The notes beneath the pieces are model-generated. The model saw nothing but the letters and a program-made list of their open reading frames with translations. It ran no database searches and was not told the DNA's origin. Positions 43,276 through 51,341 of a stretch of DNA of 64,000 bases are shown one piece after another (within the stretch, counting starts at the first letter, position 1; the number at the start of each line of letters is the position of its first letter). Position numbers and translations under genes: made by a program. The DNA comes from Chryseobacterium sp. LAM-KRS1 (lineage in GTDB: Bacteria > Bacteroidota > Bacteroidia > Flavobacteriales > Weeksellaceae), in contig NZ_JAAOIZ010000001.1 of assembly GCF_013184525.1 (NCBI RefSeq), positions 310,001 to 374,000 on the forward strand. The letters are read 5' to 3'.

Positions 43276-43310
43276 AAATAAGAACCGCAGTTACACTGCG
43301 GTTCTTATTT
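43276..43310. terminator. Bidirectional terminator, KAS III and thioredoxin genes
   Basis: A perfect fifteen-base-pair stem (AAATAAGAACCGCAG and complement) with a TTACA loop separates two convergent genes. Confidence 0.88.
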
Positions 43311-43325
43311 ATATATAGAAGTTGT

Positions 43326-44486
43326 TTAAAGGCTCTTCAATAATTTTTCAGTATCTGAAGCGTCTTCACCGCTACTCTTAGCCAGTGCTACAGACTTTTC
43401 AGCCCAGATTTTAGCATTCTTTTTATCCCCAACCTTATTGTAAAGGTTCGCTAAGGTATCTGTATTTGCATAGCTTTCACTTTTCTTTACCGATTCCTGA
43501 GCCCAAAGGATTGCTTTTTCAAGAGATGATTTTGTGGTTACATTTTCAAAAAAGTTCCATGCAATAGAATTCAGTTCTTCAGAAGAGGCAGCCGAATAAT
43601 CTTTGTATAAATCTAAAGTTAATGCTTCATAAGTGGCAATGTCTTTATTTTTCAATGCTCTGCTGGATTTTGCTCTTTTTAAGATTTTTTCAGATTCTTC
43701 TTTGCTTAGAAACTTCTGGGTTTCGGCTAAAAAGTAACTGTCATTCCATGTTTTGGTGTCGGCATTATAAGACTTTTTAACGATGGTATTCATCTTAATA
43801 TTCTTATCAACCATATCGTATTTTTCACCAGGAAGGACCTTCACAATGTCAGCTTTTTTATCTTTAAAAATTTTGTACAAAGGACTTTCTGTACTTTGAA
43901 TTCCGGCAAGTAATATCTGAACATCTTCCTGATTCAGACTGGATTTTCCCTGGAAATAACGATCCAGGACTTTACCCGCAAATTCCGAGTCATTATAAAT
44001 GGTAAGTCCGGCAAGATTCTTTAAGAATTCAGGATCTTTTTCTCCGTTTTCGAATTTTTGCTTTAATGCAGTCAGTCTTTTATTCGGGTCTTCCGCATCT
44101 TTAGCAAACTGAACGAAATCATTTTCTTCTACGTATCCTAACGTTCTGTGTACTTCTTCACCGTTTGCATTAATGAACAAGTAAGTAGGGAACGCTTTTA
44201 CATTATATTTTTTGGCAAGGTCAATTCCTTCCCCTTTTTCCATGTCAATTTTGGCATTGATAAAATGAGAATTATAGTAATCTCCCACATTTTTCAATGG
44301 GAAAATGTTTTTTGCCATCAGTTTACATGGTCCACACCATGATGCATAGGCATCGATAAAGATCAGCTTGTTTTCTTTTTTTGCTTTAGCAACAACGCTT
44401 GCGAAGCTGGTATCCTCAAATTTGATACCTTGTGCAAAAGCAAATACACCCACGAAGATTGAAGAGAGTATCGTTAACTTTTTCAT
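43326..44486 (-). CDS. Exported thioredoxin-fold protein
   Basis: The 386-residue protein has a signal peptide (LSSIFVGVFAFAQG). A thioredoxin domain follows (~20-135), with active site ASWCGPCKLMAKNIFP and the cis-proline in VKAFPTYLFINANG. The C-terminal ~250 residues are helical with repeat-like segments, possibly tetratricopeptide-like. The fold suggests a periplasmic thiol reductase or disulfide protein with a client-binding tail. The gene is monocistronic and convergent with the KAS III gene. The redox partner is not in the window. Confidence 0.9.
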   Translation of the reverse strand: MKKLTILSSIFVGVFAFAQGIKFEDTSFASVVAKAKKENKLIFIDAYASWCGPCKLMAKNIFPLKNVGDYYNSHFINAKIDMEKGEGIDLAKKYNVKAFPTYLFINANGEEVHRTLGYVEENDFVQFAKDAEDPNKRLTALKQKFENGEKDPEFLKNLAGLTIYNDSEFAGKVLDRYFQGKSSLNQEDVQILLAGIQSTESPLYKIFKDKKADIVKVLPGEKYDMVDKNIKMNTIVKKSYNADTKTWNDSYFLAETQKFLSKEESEKILKRAKSSRALKNKDIATYEALTLDLYKDYSAASSEELNSIAWNFFENVTTKSSLEKAILWAQESVKKSESYANTDTLANLYNKVGDKKNAKIWAEKSVALAKSSGEDASDTEKLLKSL

Positions 44487-44626
44487 AAATACTTTTTTAT
44501 TGATTGCAAATGTAATAAATATGTCAATGCATAAGTCGTACTACAGTGAAAATTGTTACGGTATTATCTATTTTAATGATAAATTTTTAACACCAGTTGA
44601 TTGGGGCTCTTCTTCTATGTAAAAAT

Positions 44627-44651
44627 AAATCCGCAGAAATTCTGCGGATTA
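44627..44651 (-). terminator. Terminator of small lipoprotein gene
   Basis: AATCCGCAGAA pairs with TTCTGCGGATT over a very short loop, and is followed on the minus strand by TTATTTTT. Confidence 0.72.
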
Positions 44652-44656
44652 TTTTA

Positions 44657-44869
44657 TTATTTTGCTTTTGTAGAATCTGTTTTCGTTTTTAAACTGTCCG
44701 ATGGGTTGGTTTGAGCCGTGTCAGAGTTGGCAACTGCAGAATCTCCCATTGTATTTCTCATGGCATTTTTATCATGCTCATCTTTAAATTCTTCCCGCTT
44801 TTCTTTATTCTGGGCGCAGCTGCTCATAATAAATAACCCTAAAACTGCTCCGATCCATAATTTTTTCAT
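44657..44869 (-). CDS. Small low-complexity lipoprotein A
   Basis: The 70-residue protein has a lipoprotein signal with Cys18 (FIMSSCAQN). The mature part is charged, rich in Lys, Asp, Ser and Thr, and ends SDSLKTKTDSTKAK. It shares its layout (MKKL start, Cys, Asp-Ser/Thr-Lys repeats) with the gene at 46046. No known family comes to mind; such small lipoproteins are abundant and variable in Chryseobacterium. It has its own terminator. Confidence 0.75.
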   Translation of the reverse strand: MKKLWIGAVLGLFIMSSCAQNKEKREEFKDEHDKNAMRNTMGDSAVANSDTAQTNPSDSLKTKTDSTKAK

Positions 44870-45021
44870 AGTAATTTCTTTTAATGTTTGTTGATCAAAT
44901 ATAGAAAAATATTAGTATTAATAGTATATAAGCTAATATTCATTATAAAAATACAAGATAATGTAATTTTTCAGTTATTTTTGAGACCGATTGTATATCA
45001 AAGCATTATAAAGAAAAAGAC

Positions 45022-45834
45022 ATGGAACTGCAATTGATGAAACCTAAGAATCCCACGCTGGCTAATTTTCTGGAAGGTTATTATTTCCTGAATAAAAGCC
45101 GGTATTCAGAGGATATAGAGTATCTCACTTTTCCTAATAACTACAGTATTGTATCAATATCCCGGAATGTAGAGCTGCAGTTTGAAAATAATGAGATACG
45201 GGTCATTGAAAAAAATAACGGCGGATTTTCATCAGACTTGATATGCCATTATAAAAGGCCTATAAAAGTATTAATACAAGGATGCTTAAATGAAATAACC
45301 TTTTACTTTAAGCCATTGGGATTAAATGCTTTTTTAGAACGGCCATTGAAAGAATATACCAAGGACTTTTCCAAAATGTTTTTCCCTTATGATGATTTTG
45401 AAGCCTCAATGATTCCGATTTTAGAAGAACAGGATCCTGAAAAAAGAGTAGAAATGATTGAAGATTTTTGGATGTCCAGGTATATAGGTTTCAATCATGC
45501 ATTCCTTAATGAATTGGTGGGTGATGTACTGATGGACCTGGATAAGTCTATAGAAGCTCATGCCTGCGAATATAAAACAACAAGGCAGACGATTAATAAG
45601 CTTTTCGATCTTTATTTATGTAAAAGTCCGTCCGATTTCAGGAAAATTCAACGGTTCAGAGAAACTCTCCTGGAGCATGTAGGGAAGAAAACTCTTACCG
45701 AACTAAGCTATGATCACTTGTTTTATGATCAATCCCACCTGATAAAAGATTTTAAAGCGCTTACAGGTTTTACCCCTAGAAAATTTTTTGACAAGGTATA
45801 TTCCGAAGGAAAAGTAAAATGGTTGTTTCTTTAG
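45022..45834 (+). CDS. AraC-family regulator (second)
   Basis: The 270-residue protein has an N-terminal domain of the DUF6597 type (LEGYYFLNKSRYSEDIEYLTFPNNYSIVSI) and a C-terminal AraC-like DNA-binding region. LTELSYDHLFYDQSHLIKDFKALTGFTPRKFF is a typical second helix-turn-helix. The first motif (EYKTTRQTINKLFDLYL) is recognisable but divergent. The ligand and targets are unknown. It lies between two small lipoprotein genes transcribed on the other strand. Confidence 0.88.
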   Translation: MELQLMKPKNPTLANFLEGYYFLNKSRYSEDIEYLTFPNNYSIVSISRNVELQFENNEIRVIEKNNGGFSSDLICHYKRPIKVLIQGCLNEITFYFKPLGLNAFLERPLKEYTKDFSKMFFPYDDFEASMIPILEEQDPEKRVEMIEDFWMSRYIGFNHAFLNELVGDVLMDLDKSIEAHACEYKTTRQTINKLFDLYLCKSPSDFRKIQRFRETLLEHVGKKTLTELSYDHLFYDQSHLIKDFKALTGFTPRKFFDKVYSEGKVKWLFL

Positions 45835-45993
45835 CCAGATTTACAATTTTACAATTTTTCATAGAGAGGAATGTGTACTTTTGAAAGCAATACCACTAAT
45901 CACGAAAACTAAAATTATTATTGCAGTGTTTCCTGTTTAAGGTTCAGGGGCTGTTCAATATGTACACCAGAATCAAAATCTGTACTCCATAAA

Positions 45994-46023
45994 AAAATCC
46001 GTAGCGTTTCAGCTGCGGATTTT
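45994..46023 (-). terminator. Terminator of second small lipoprotein gene
   Basis: AAAATCCGTAGC pairs with GCTGCGGATTTT (one G-T pair) over a six-base loop, with T-richness on the minus strand. Confidence 0.7.
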
Positions 46024-46045
46024 CCATATTTAGGTTAAAAATTTA

Positions 46046-46264
46046 TTATCGGGTTGCGGGAGCTTTTACCGTATCCATTTTCATTTTGATACTATCAGGA
46101 GGTAATGTCTTTGTTTTGACTGTATCAGTAGTAGAAGGGGCTGTTTTCACAGTTTTATCTACTGCTGTAGAATCTGTAGTTCCTGATGACATTTGGGCCT
46201 CCTTGGTTCCGCAACTCACTGCAAATATCCCTAAACCCAGGGTTAGCAATATCAACTTTTTCAT
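46046..46264 (-). CDS. Small low-complexity lipoprotein B
   Basis: The 72-residue protein has a lipoprotein signal with Cys18 (FAVSCGTKE). Its mature part is rich in Thr, Lys, Asp and Ser, with TDSTAVDKTVKTAPSTTDTVKTKT. It resembles lipoprotein A at 44657 in layout, though alignment is limited by low complexity. Its function is unknown. Its own terminator follows. Confidence 0.75.
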   Translation of the reverse strand: MKKLILLTLGLGIFAVSCGTKEAQMSSGTTDSTAVDKTVKTAPSTTDTVKTKTLPPDSIKMKMDTVKAPATR

Positions 46265-46420
46265 AATATTCTGTTTTGGTGTATAACAGACAGTTCAATA
46301 ATTGTTCCTAACGGGGTGCCTGTATTATTAAAAAACAATAAAAAAATGAAAATTATGTTAATTAAAACTTTATTGCGTTTATTTGACTTTCTAAGGATGA
46401 ACACAATATTTAAAACATAA

Positions 46421-46446
46421 AAAACCGCCCATGTAAGGGCGGTTAC
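46421..46446 (-). terminator. Terminator of fadD-type gene
   Basis: AACCGCCC pairs with GGGCGGTT over a six-base loop, followed on the minus strand by TTTTTTATG. It starts a few bases after the ligase stop codon. Confidence 0.82.
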
Positions 46447-46450
46447 TATT

Positions 46451-48229
46451 TTATTCATGATGCTCATACATTTTATTGTATAAATTAATAAACTTTTCTT
46501 TGACCGCTTTTCTCTTGAGTTTAAGAGTAGGCGTTAAAAGACCTCCTTCAATACTCCATACTTCAGGAGTCAATTCAATCTTTTTAATTTTTTCCCAGTT
46601 TCCGAGATGTTCATTAATGCCATCAATTTCTTTTTCTATTCTTTCTTTTAATTCAGGGCTTTTTGCAATTTCCTGAGGAGTAGAGCCTACATTCAGATTA
46701 TTTCTCATAGCCCAGCTTTTGGCAAATTCAAAGTCTGGCTGAATAAGTGCACATGGCATTTTCTCACCGTCACCGACTACCATAATCTGTTCTATGAATT
46801 TAGAAGCTTTTGCCAGATTTTCTATAATCTGTGGTGCAATATATTTACCTCCGGATGTTTTGAACATTTCTTTCTTACGATCGGTGATTTGTAGAAAGCC
46901 GTCAGCATCAATATTTCCGATATCTCCGGTTTTAAAATATCCGTCTTCAGTAAAAACTTCTTTTGTCATTTCTTCATTTTTAAAATAACCTTTAAAAACA
47001 GAAGGACCTTTTACTGTTATTTCACCGTCTTCCTGGATTTTTACATGTAAATTATCCAATGGAAGTCCTACGGTTCCGATTTTCATCTTATCAAAACTAT
47101 TTACGGAGATCACGGGCGATGTTTCCGTTAATCCATATCCTTCCAGAATAGGAATCCCGGCATTCTGAAACATCAGGTTTAATCTTGTGGAAAGTGCTGC
47201 AGAACCTGAAACCAAAGTGATGATTTCACCTCCCAGACCTTCTCTCCATTTTGAAAATACAAGTTTATCAGCAATAAGTTCCAAAAGACCGGAAGGCTTT
47301 GAAACTTCTTTCTTTTTTGAGATCAGGTTCAGGGCCCAGAAAAAGATTTTTGATTTTAATCCTCCTGCTGAAGATCCGGTGTTGTAAATCTTATCATATA
47401 CTTTTTCTACCAATCGCGGAACAACACTCATATAATGAGGTTTTACCTCCTTTACATTTTCTCCCATTTTATCAATGCTTTCAGCGAAATAAACGGAGAA
47501 CCCATTGTATTGGAACAGGTAGAAAAGCATTCTTTCAAAAATATGACAGATCGGCAAAAAGCTTAACACTCTTGTTTCTTTATAGTCAAGGCTTCTTTTC
47601 TTGGGAATCCTTGGAACAGAACCCAGAACATTGGAAACGATATTATGGTGGGTAAGCATTACTCCTTTAGGCCTTCCCGTAGTTCCTGAAGTATAAATAA
47701 TGGTGGCCAGGTCTTCAGAATTAATGGCATTCGAAAGATCTTCCACTTCAATTTGAGTAGAATCATCTTCACCCAGATCCAAAATTTCACGCCAGTTTGG
47801 AGCACCACTGATCATATCAAATGTGAAAACCCCTTGTAAAGAAGGAATGTTATGCTTCACCTTCATTACTTTAGCAAGCAATTCTTTATCAGAGACAAAG
47901 CAATATTGTATTTCGGCATTATTAAAGATGAATTCGTAATCTTCATGGGATATGCTTGGATATACAGGGACTGAAACAACACCGATCTGGGAGAGTCCCA
48001 AATCCATCACCGCCCATTCCGTACGGGTATTGGTGGTAATGAGTGCAATCTTATCTCCGGGTTTTATTCCAAGCTTTAAAAGTCCCCTGGATATTTTGTT
48101 TCCCTGATTGATAAATTCCTGTGTAGATGTTTTTTTCCATTCACCCTGATACTTTGTAACGAACATGTCTGTTTTAGGAAATTTCTCCAAAGCATAGTGA
48201 GGTATATCGAATAATCTTTTGATCGTCAT
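46451..48229 (-). CDS. fadD: Long-chain fatty acid-CoA ligase
   Basis: The 592-residue AMP-forming enzyme activates fatty acids as acyl-CoA. The adenylation P-loop YTSGTTGRPKGVMLTH is near residue 177. GYGLTETSPVIS, DGYFKTGDIG, LQITDRKKEMFKTSGGKYIAP (hinge and motif A8) are in order. The catalytic Lys is in LTPTLKLKRKAV. The length and middle region resemble the ACSL/FACL-like branch. The acyl-CoA dehydrogenase gene is divergent from it across 145 bases, so beta-oxidation genes are clustered here. Confidence 0.95.
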   Translation of the reverse strand: MTIKRLFDIPHYALEKFPKTDMFVTKYQGEWKKTSTQEFINQGNKISRGLLKLGIKPGDKIALITTNTRTEWAVMDLGLSQIGVVSVPVYPSISHEDYEFIFNNAEIQYCFVSDKELLAKVMKVKHNIPSLQGVFTFDMISGAPNWREILDLGEDDSTQIEVEDLSNAINSEDLATIIYTSGTTGRPKGVMLTHHNIVSNVLGSVPRIPKKRSLDYKETRVLSFLPICHIFERMLFYLFQYNGFSVYFAESIDKMGENVKEVKPHYMSVVPRLVEKVYDKIYNTGSSAGGLKSKIFFWALNLISKKKEVSKPSGLLELIADKLVFSKWREGLGGEIITLVSGSAALSTRLNLMFQNAGIPILEGYGLTETSPVISVNSFDKMKIGTVGLPLDNLHVKIQEDGEITVKGPSVFKGYFKNEEMTKEVFTEDGYFKTGDIGNIDADGFLQITDRKKEMFKTSGGKYIAPQIIENLAKASKFIEQIMVVGDGEKMPCALIQPDFEFAKSWAMRNNLNVGSTPQEIAKSPELKERIEKEIDGINEHLGNWEKIKKIELTPEVWSIEGGLLTPTLKLKRKAVKEKFINLYNKMYEHHE

Positions 48230-48374
48230 AATTTTTTATGTAATTTTTAAGGAAATCTAAATATAAGCATTTTTGTGAAAATAGCATAAACCTCACTGGA
48301 ATTTTCCAATAGTAATTATTTTTTCAGATTTGCTTAAAAAGTGTAAATTTACGACCATCTAATTATTAATTTTT

Positions 48375-49514
48375 ATGGACTTTAATTTATCCGAAGAACA
48401 GCTGATGATACAGCAGGCAGCAAGAGATTTTGCACAAAACGAACTATTACCAGGGGTTATTGAAAGAGATCGCGATCAGAAATTCCCGACTGAGCAGGTA
48501 AAGAAGATGGGTGAAATGGGGCTTTTAGGGATGATGGTAGATCCGAAGTACGGTGGAGCAGGAATGGATAGTGTTTCTTACGTTTTGGCAATGGAGGAGA
48601 TCGCAAAAGTAGATGCATCTGCAGCGGTTGTAATGTCTGTAAACAATTCATTAGTTTGTGCAGGTTTGGAAAAATTTGCTTCTGAGGAACAAAAACAAAA
48701 ATATCTTACCCCTTTGGCAAGTGGTCAGGTAATTGGTGCATTTGCTTTATCTGAGCCTGAAGCAGGATCAGATGCAACATCACAAAAGACCACTGCAGAG
48801 GATAAGGGAGATTATTACCTTTTGAACGGAATCAAGAACTGGATTACCAACGGAGGTACGGCTACTTATTACATCGTTATTGCACAAACTGACCCTGAGA
48901 AAAAGCATAAGGGAATCAATGCGTTTATCGTGGAAAGAGGATGGGAAGGTTTTGAAATCGGACCGAAAGAAGATAAATTGGGAATCAGAGGAAGTGATAC
49001 ACACTCTTTGATCTTTAATAACGTAAAAGTACCAAAAGAGAACAGAATCGGAGAAGATGGATTTGGATTCAATTTTGCTATGGCTGTACTAAATGGAGGA
49101 AGAATCGGGATTGCTTCTCAGGCTTTAGGAATTGCTTCCGGAGCTTATGAGCTGGCTTTGAAATATGCTAAAACGAGAAAAGCGTTTAAAACTGAAATTA
49201 TCAACCACCAGGCTATTGCCTTCAAATTAGCAGACATGGCTACGCAAATTACAGCTGCCAGAATGCTTTGCTTTAAGGCTGCAACTGAAAAAGATGCAGG
49301 AAAAGATATCTCTGAAAGTGGAGCGATGGCAAAGTTATATGCTTCCCAGGTAGCAATGGATACTTCTATTGAAGCAGTACAGATCCATGGTGGCTATGGA
49401 TACGTGAAAGAATATCACGTGGAAAGATTTATGCGTGATGCTAAGATCACCCAGATCTATGAAGGAACTTCTGAAATCCAGAAAATTGTGATTTCAAGAA
49501 GTATTTCAAAATAA
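48375..49514 (+). CDS. Acyl-CoA dehydrogenase
   Basis: The 379-residue FAD enzyme introduces the first double bond in fatty acid or branched-chain acyl-CoA oxidation. FALSEPEAGSDA (FAD and substrate binding), YLLNGIKNWITNG and the C-terminal QIYEGTSEIQKIVISR with the catalytic Glu are clear. VQIHGGYGYVKEYHVERFMRDAK precedes it. The sequence fits the short-chain or butyryl branch. It diverges from fadD, and the 121-residue membrane protein gene lies 26 bases downstream. Confidence 0.95.
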   Translation: MDFNLSEEQLMIQQAARDFAQNELLPGVIERDRDQKFPTEQVKKMGEMGLLGMMVDPKYGGAGMDSVSYVLAMEEIAKVDASAAVVMSVNNSLVCAGLEKFASEEQKQKYLTPLASGQVIGAFALSEPEAGSDATSQKTTAEDKGDYYLLNGIKNWITNGGTATYYIVIAQTDPEKKHKGINAFIVERGWEGFEIGPKEDKLGIRGSDTHSLIFNNVKVPKENRIGEDGFGFNFAMAVLNGGRIGIASQALGIASGAYELALKYAKTRKAFKTEIINHQAIAFKLADMATQITAARMLCFKAATEKDAGKDISESGAMAKLYASQVAMDTSIEAVQIHGGYGYVKEYHVERFMRDAKITQIYEGTSEIQKIVISRSISK

Positions 49515-49540
49515 AAAAAAACAAACAAACACAACTATTT

Positions 49541-49906
49541 ATGAAAAAAACTTGGTGGATTACTCTCGGAGTCATTGTACTTCTTTTAGGAGTATTTGTA
49601 TGGTATAAATACTTCTTCGTTTTCGGAGAAGGAGTAAAATCAGGTTATCTGAATTACGCGATTAAGAAAGGATATGTTTTTAAGACGTATGAAGGTAAAT
49701 TGATTCAGGAAGGCTTCGGCCGGGGAAAAACAGGAAGTATAACAAGCTACGAGTTTGAGTTTTCTGTAAACGATCCTGAAGTTTTTAAACAACTTGAAAC
49801 CAACAGTGGTAAAAGCTTTGATCTTCATTATAAAGAATATAAAGGAGCCTTACCATGGAGAGGAAATACCAGGTATGTTGTAGATAAAGTAGTGAATATG
49901 AAATAA
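49541..49906 (+). CDS. Small membrane-anchored protein, conserved but uncharacterised
   Basis: The 121-residue protein has one N-terminal transmembrane helix (WITLGVIVLLLGVFVWYKYF) and a basic, beta-rich domain outside. It contains GYLNYAIKKGYVFKTYEGKLIQEGFG and PWRGNTRYVVDKVV. I recognise it as a widespread Bacteroidetes protein, sometimes mislabelled 6-phosphogluconate dehydrogenase, with no known role. It is 26 bases after the acyl-CoA dehydrogenase gene and ends in a perfect palindrome. Confidence 0.8.
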   Translation: MKKTWWITLGVIVLLLGVFVWYKYFFVFGEGVKSGYLNYAIKKGYVFKTYEGKLIQEGFGRGKTGSITSYEFEFSVNDPEVFKQLETNSGKSFDLHYKEYKGALPWRGNTRYVVDKVVNMK

Positions 49907-49935
49907 TGAAAGGCTCTCGATCGAGAGCCTTTCAT
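49906..49935 (+). terminator. Perfect 30-bp palindrome at gene end
   Basis: The 15-base half-site ATGAAAGGCTCTCGA is followed immediately by its exact complement. The first base is the last base of the stop codon. RNA would form a 13-bp stem with a GAUC loop. There is no separate T-run, unlike the other terminators here. Confidence 0.6.
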
Positions 49936-50150
49936 ATACACGCACCACAAAATATTAAGATATAATATTGTTTCTTTTATATGATCTTCTTTATCTATGT
50001 ATTGAATAAAGTAAGATTTTATTTAATAATCACCTGACCGGACTTTGGAAATTGGTCTATACTGCCAGGTGTTCGTTTTTTAATTCTGTATCATAAAGTT
50101 AGTAAAGAATATTTTCTTTATGACCTTCCGGGCATTAAAAAAAAATTAAA

Positions 50151-50182
50151 AATAAAACACCCCCAGGTCTGAAGGTGATTTT
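50151..50182 (-). terminator. Terminator of DUF4349 gene
   Basis: On the minus strand CACCTTCA pairs with TGGGGGTG (two G-T pairs) over a four-base loop, followed by TTTTATTTTT. It lies just after the stop codon. Confidence 0.55.
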
Positions 50183-50186
50183 GTAC

Positions 50187-51119
50187 TTAATGAGAAGGGC
50201 TTTTGGGAATATTTTTGTTTTTTCTTTTGTAAAAATAATATCCGATCCCTCCGATAAGGAATACAGGCCAGAAAGGCAGGAAAAATAAAAAAATACCTGT
50301 GATAACATCCCATCCTGAAGAGATGGCAGTGATCGAGCGATTACCAAAAGTTTCAGGTTCTTTATCTTCCGCATACCATGATGTTGTTCCGTACAAAGTA
50401 ATTTCCAGATCACACATTGTATTTTCCAGATAATTCTGCCCGGAAACTTCTGTTTCTTTTTTTTCAACAGAGCCGATACTACTGAGATCAGCCATAAGAT
50501 ATTCAAATTTCTGGATGGGAACCTTTACTCGCAGATAAGCCGTTTTCTTATCATCATTACCCGAAGAAATACTTTCACTTCTTATAAAACCATCATATTT
50601 TCTTATTTGCTCGCTTACAAGGTCTTTGGCTGTTTCGGCGTTTTCAACTTTTAATTCCAGGGTACCCGTTTTTATCATTTTGTTTTTAGAAATATTTGCT
50701 TCTTCATTTGCCTTGTTGTTTTTATCTTTATAAACAACCCGTGTTTCTCTAATGATCTTTGGAGAAGGAACATTGATCACCATTTTTTCAGCTTTTTTTT
50801 CGGTAGAATCTTTCTTTTCTTTTTTTGATTCAAGCCGGGTGGAAGTAATCTGCCGCGAAAGGGAGTCCACACTTTTTGAGGTCGCTTCAATAGTTTCTTT
50901 GAGATTGCTTTGAGCTTGATCAAATTCTTTGATTTTTACATTTGCAGAATCAAATACAGCATCTGCCGTGTTGGCCATCTTATTGATGCCTTCTGATGCG
51001 GCAACAACAGAACTGTCAACAGATTGTACAGCTTCTTTCAGCTGAGATTGCGTTGCTTCACTTTTTTTACATGCTATAAAGGAGGTGGATAAAGCAATAA
51101 GTAAGATATACTTTTTCAT
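50187..51119 (-). CDS. DUF4349 lipoprotein
   Basis: The 310-residue protein has a lipoprotein signal with Cys17 (FIACKK). A coiled-coil region follows (~20-110). The DUF4349 domain begins at MIKTGTLELKVENAETAKDLVSEQIRKYDGFI (~147) and includes LRVKVPIQKFEYLMADLSSIGSV. A C-terminal transmembrane helix (WDVITGIFLFFLPFWPVFLIGG) and basic tail follow. It would be anchored at both ends. The role is unknown; DUF4349 proteins are widespread envelope proteins. Confidence 0.88.
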   Translation of the reverse strand: MKKYILLIALSTSFIACKKSEATQSQLKEAVQSVDSSVVAASEGINKMANTADAVFDSANVKIKEFDQAQSNLKETIEATSKSVDSLSRQITSTRLESKKEKKDSTEKKAEKMVINVPSPKIIRETRVVYKDKNNKANEEANISKNKMIKTGTLELKVENAETAKDLVSEQIRKYDGFIRSESISSGNDDKKTAYLRVKVPIQKFEYLMADLSSIGSVEKKETEVSGQNYLENTMCDLEITLYGTTSWYAEDKEPETFGNRSITAISSGWDVITGIFLFFLPFWPVFLIGGIGYYFYKRKNKNIPKSPSH

Positions 51120-51289
51120 ACGATTAATTTTTTTGATGAGGTAAAATTAGCTGGGTGATCAAAGCTTCGCTTGTAAAAAGACTGTATTCTTTCGGTAAAA
51201 TCTTAAGTGCTATGTAATGAGGCGTTTGTATTGTTTGTAAAACTATTTTACAAATGGGGAATGCTTTTGTTTTATAGATTTTGTACAAA

Positions 51290-51321
51290 AAAAACCGCTC
51301 AGTATCTGCTGAACGGTTTTA
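51290..51321 (-). terminator. Terminator of prfC
   Basis: AAAACCGCTCAG pairs with CTGAACGGTTTT, with one C-A mismatch, over a six-base loop. It is followed on the minus strand by TTTT. Confidence 0.75.
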
Positions 51322-51341
51322 AATTATTGGGTAACAATTTT

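Noticed and set aside
47299..47655. 118-codon plus-strand frame inside fadD
   Set aside because: It is a shadow of the fatty acid-CoA ligase, whose motifs are continuous across this region.
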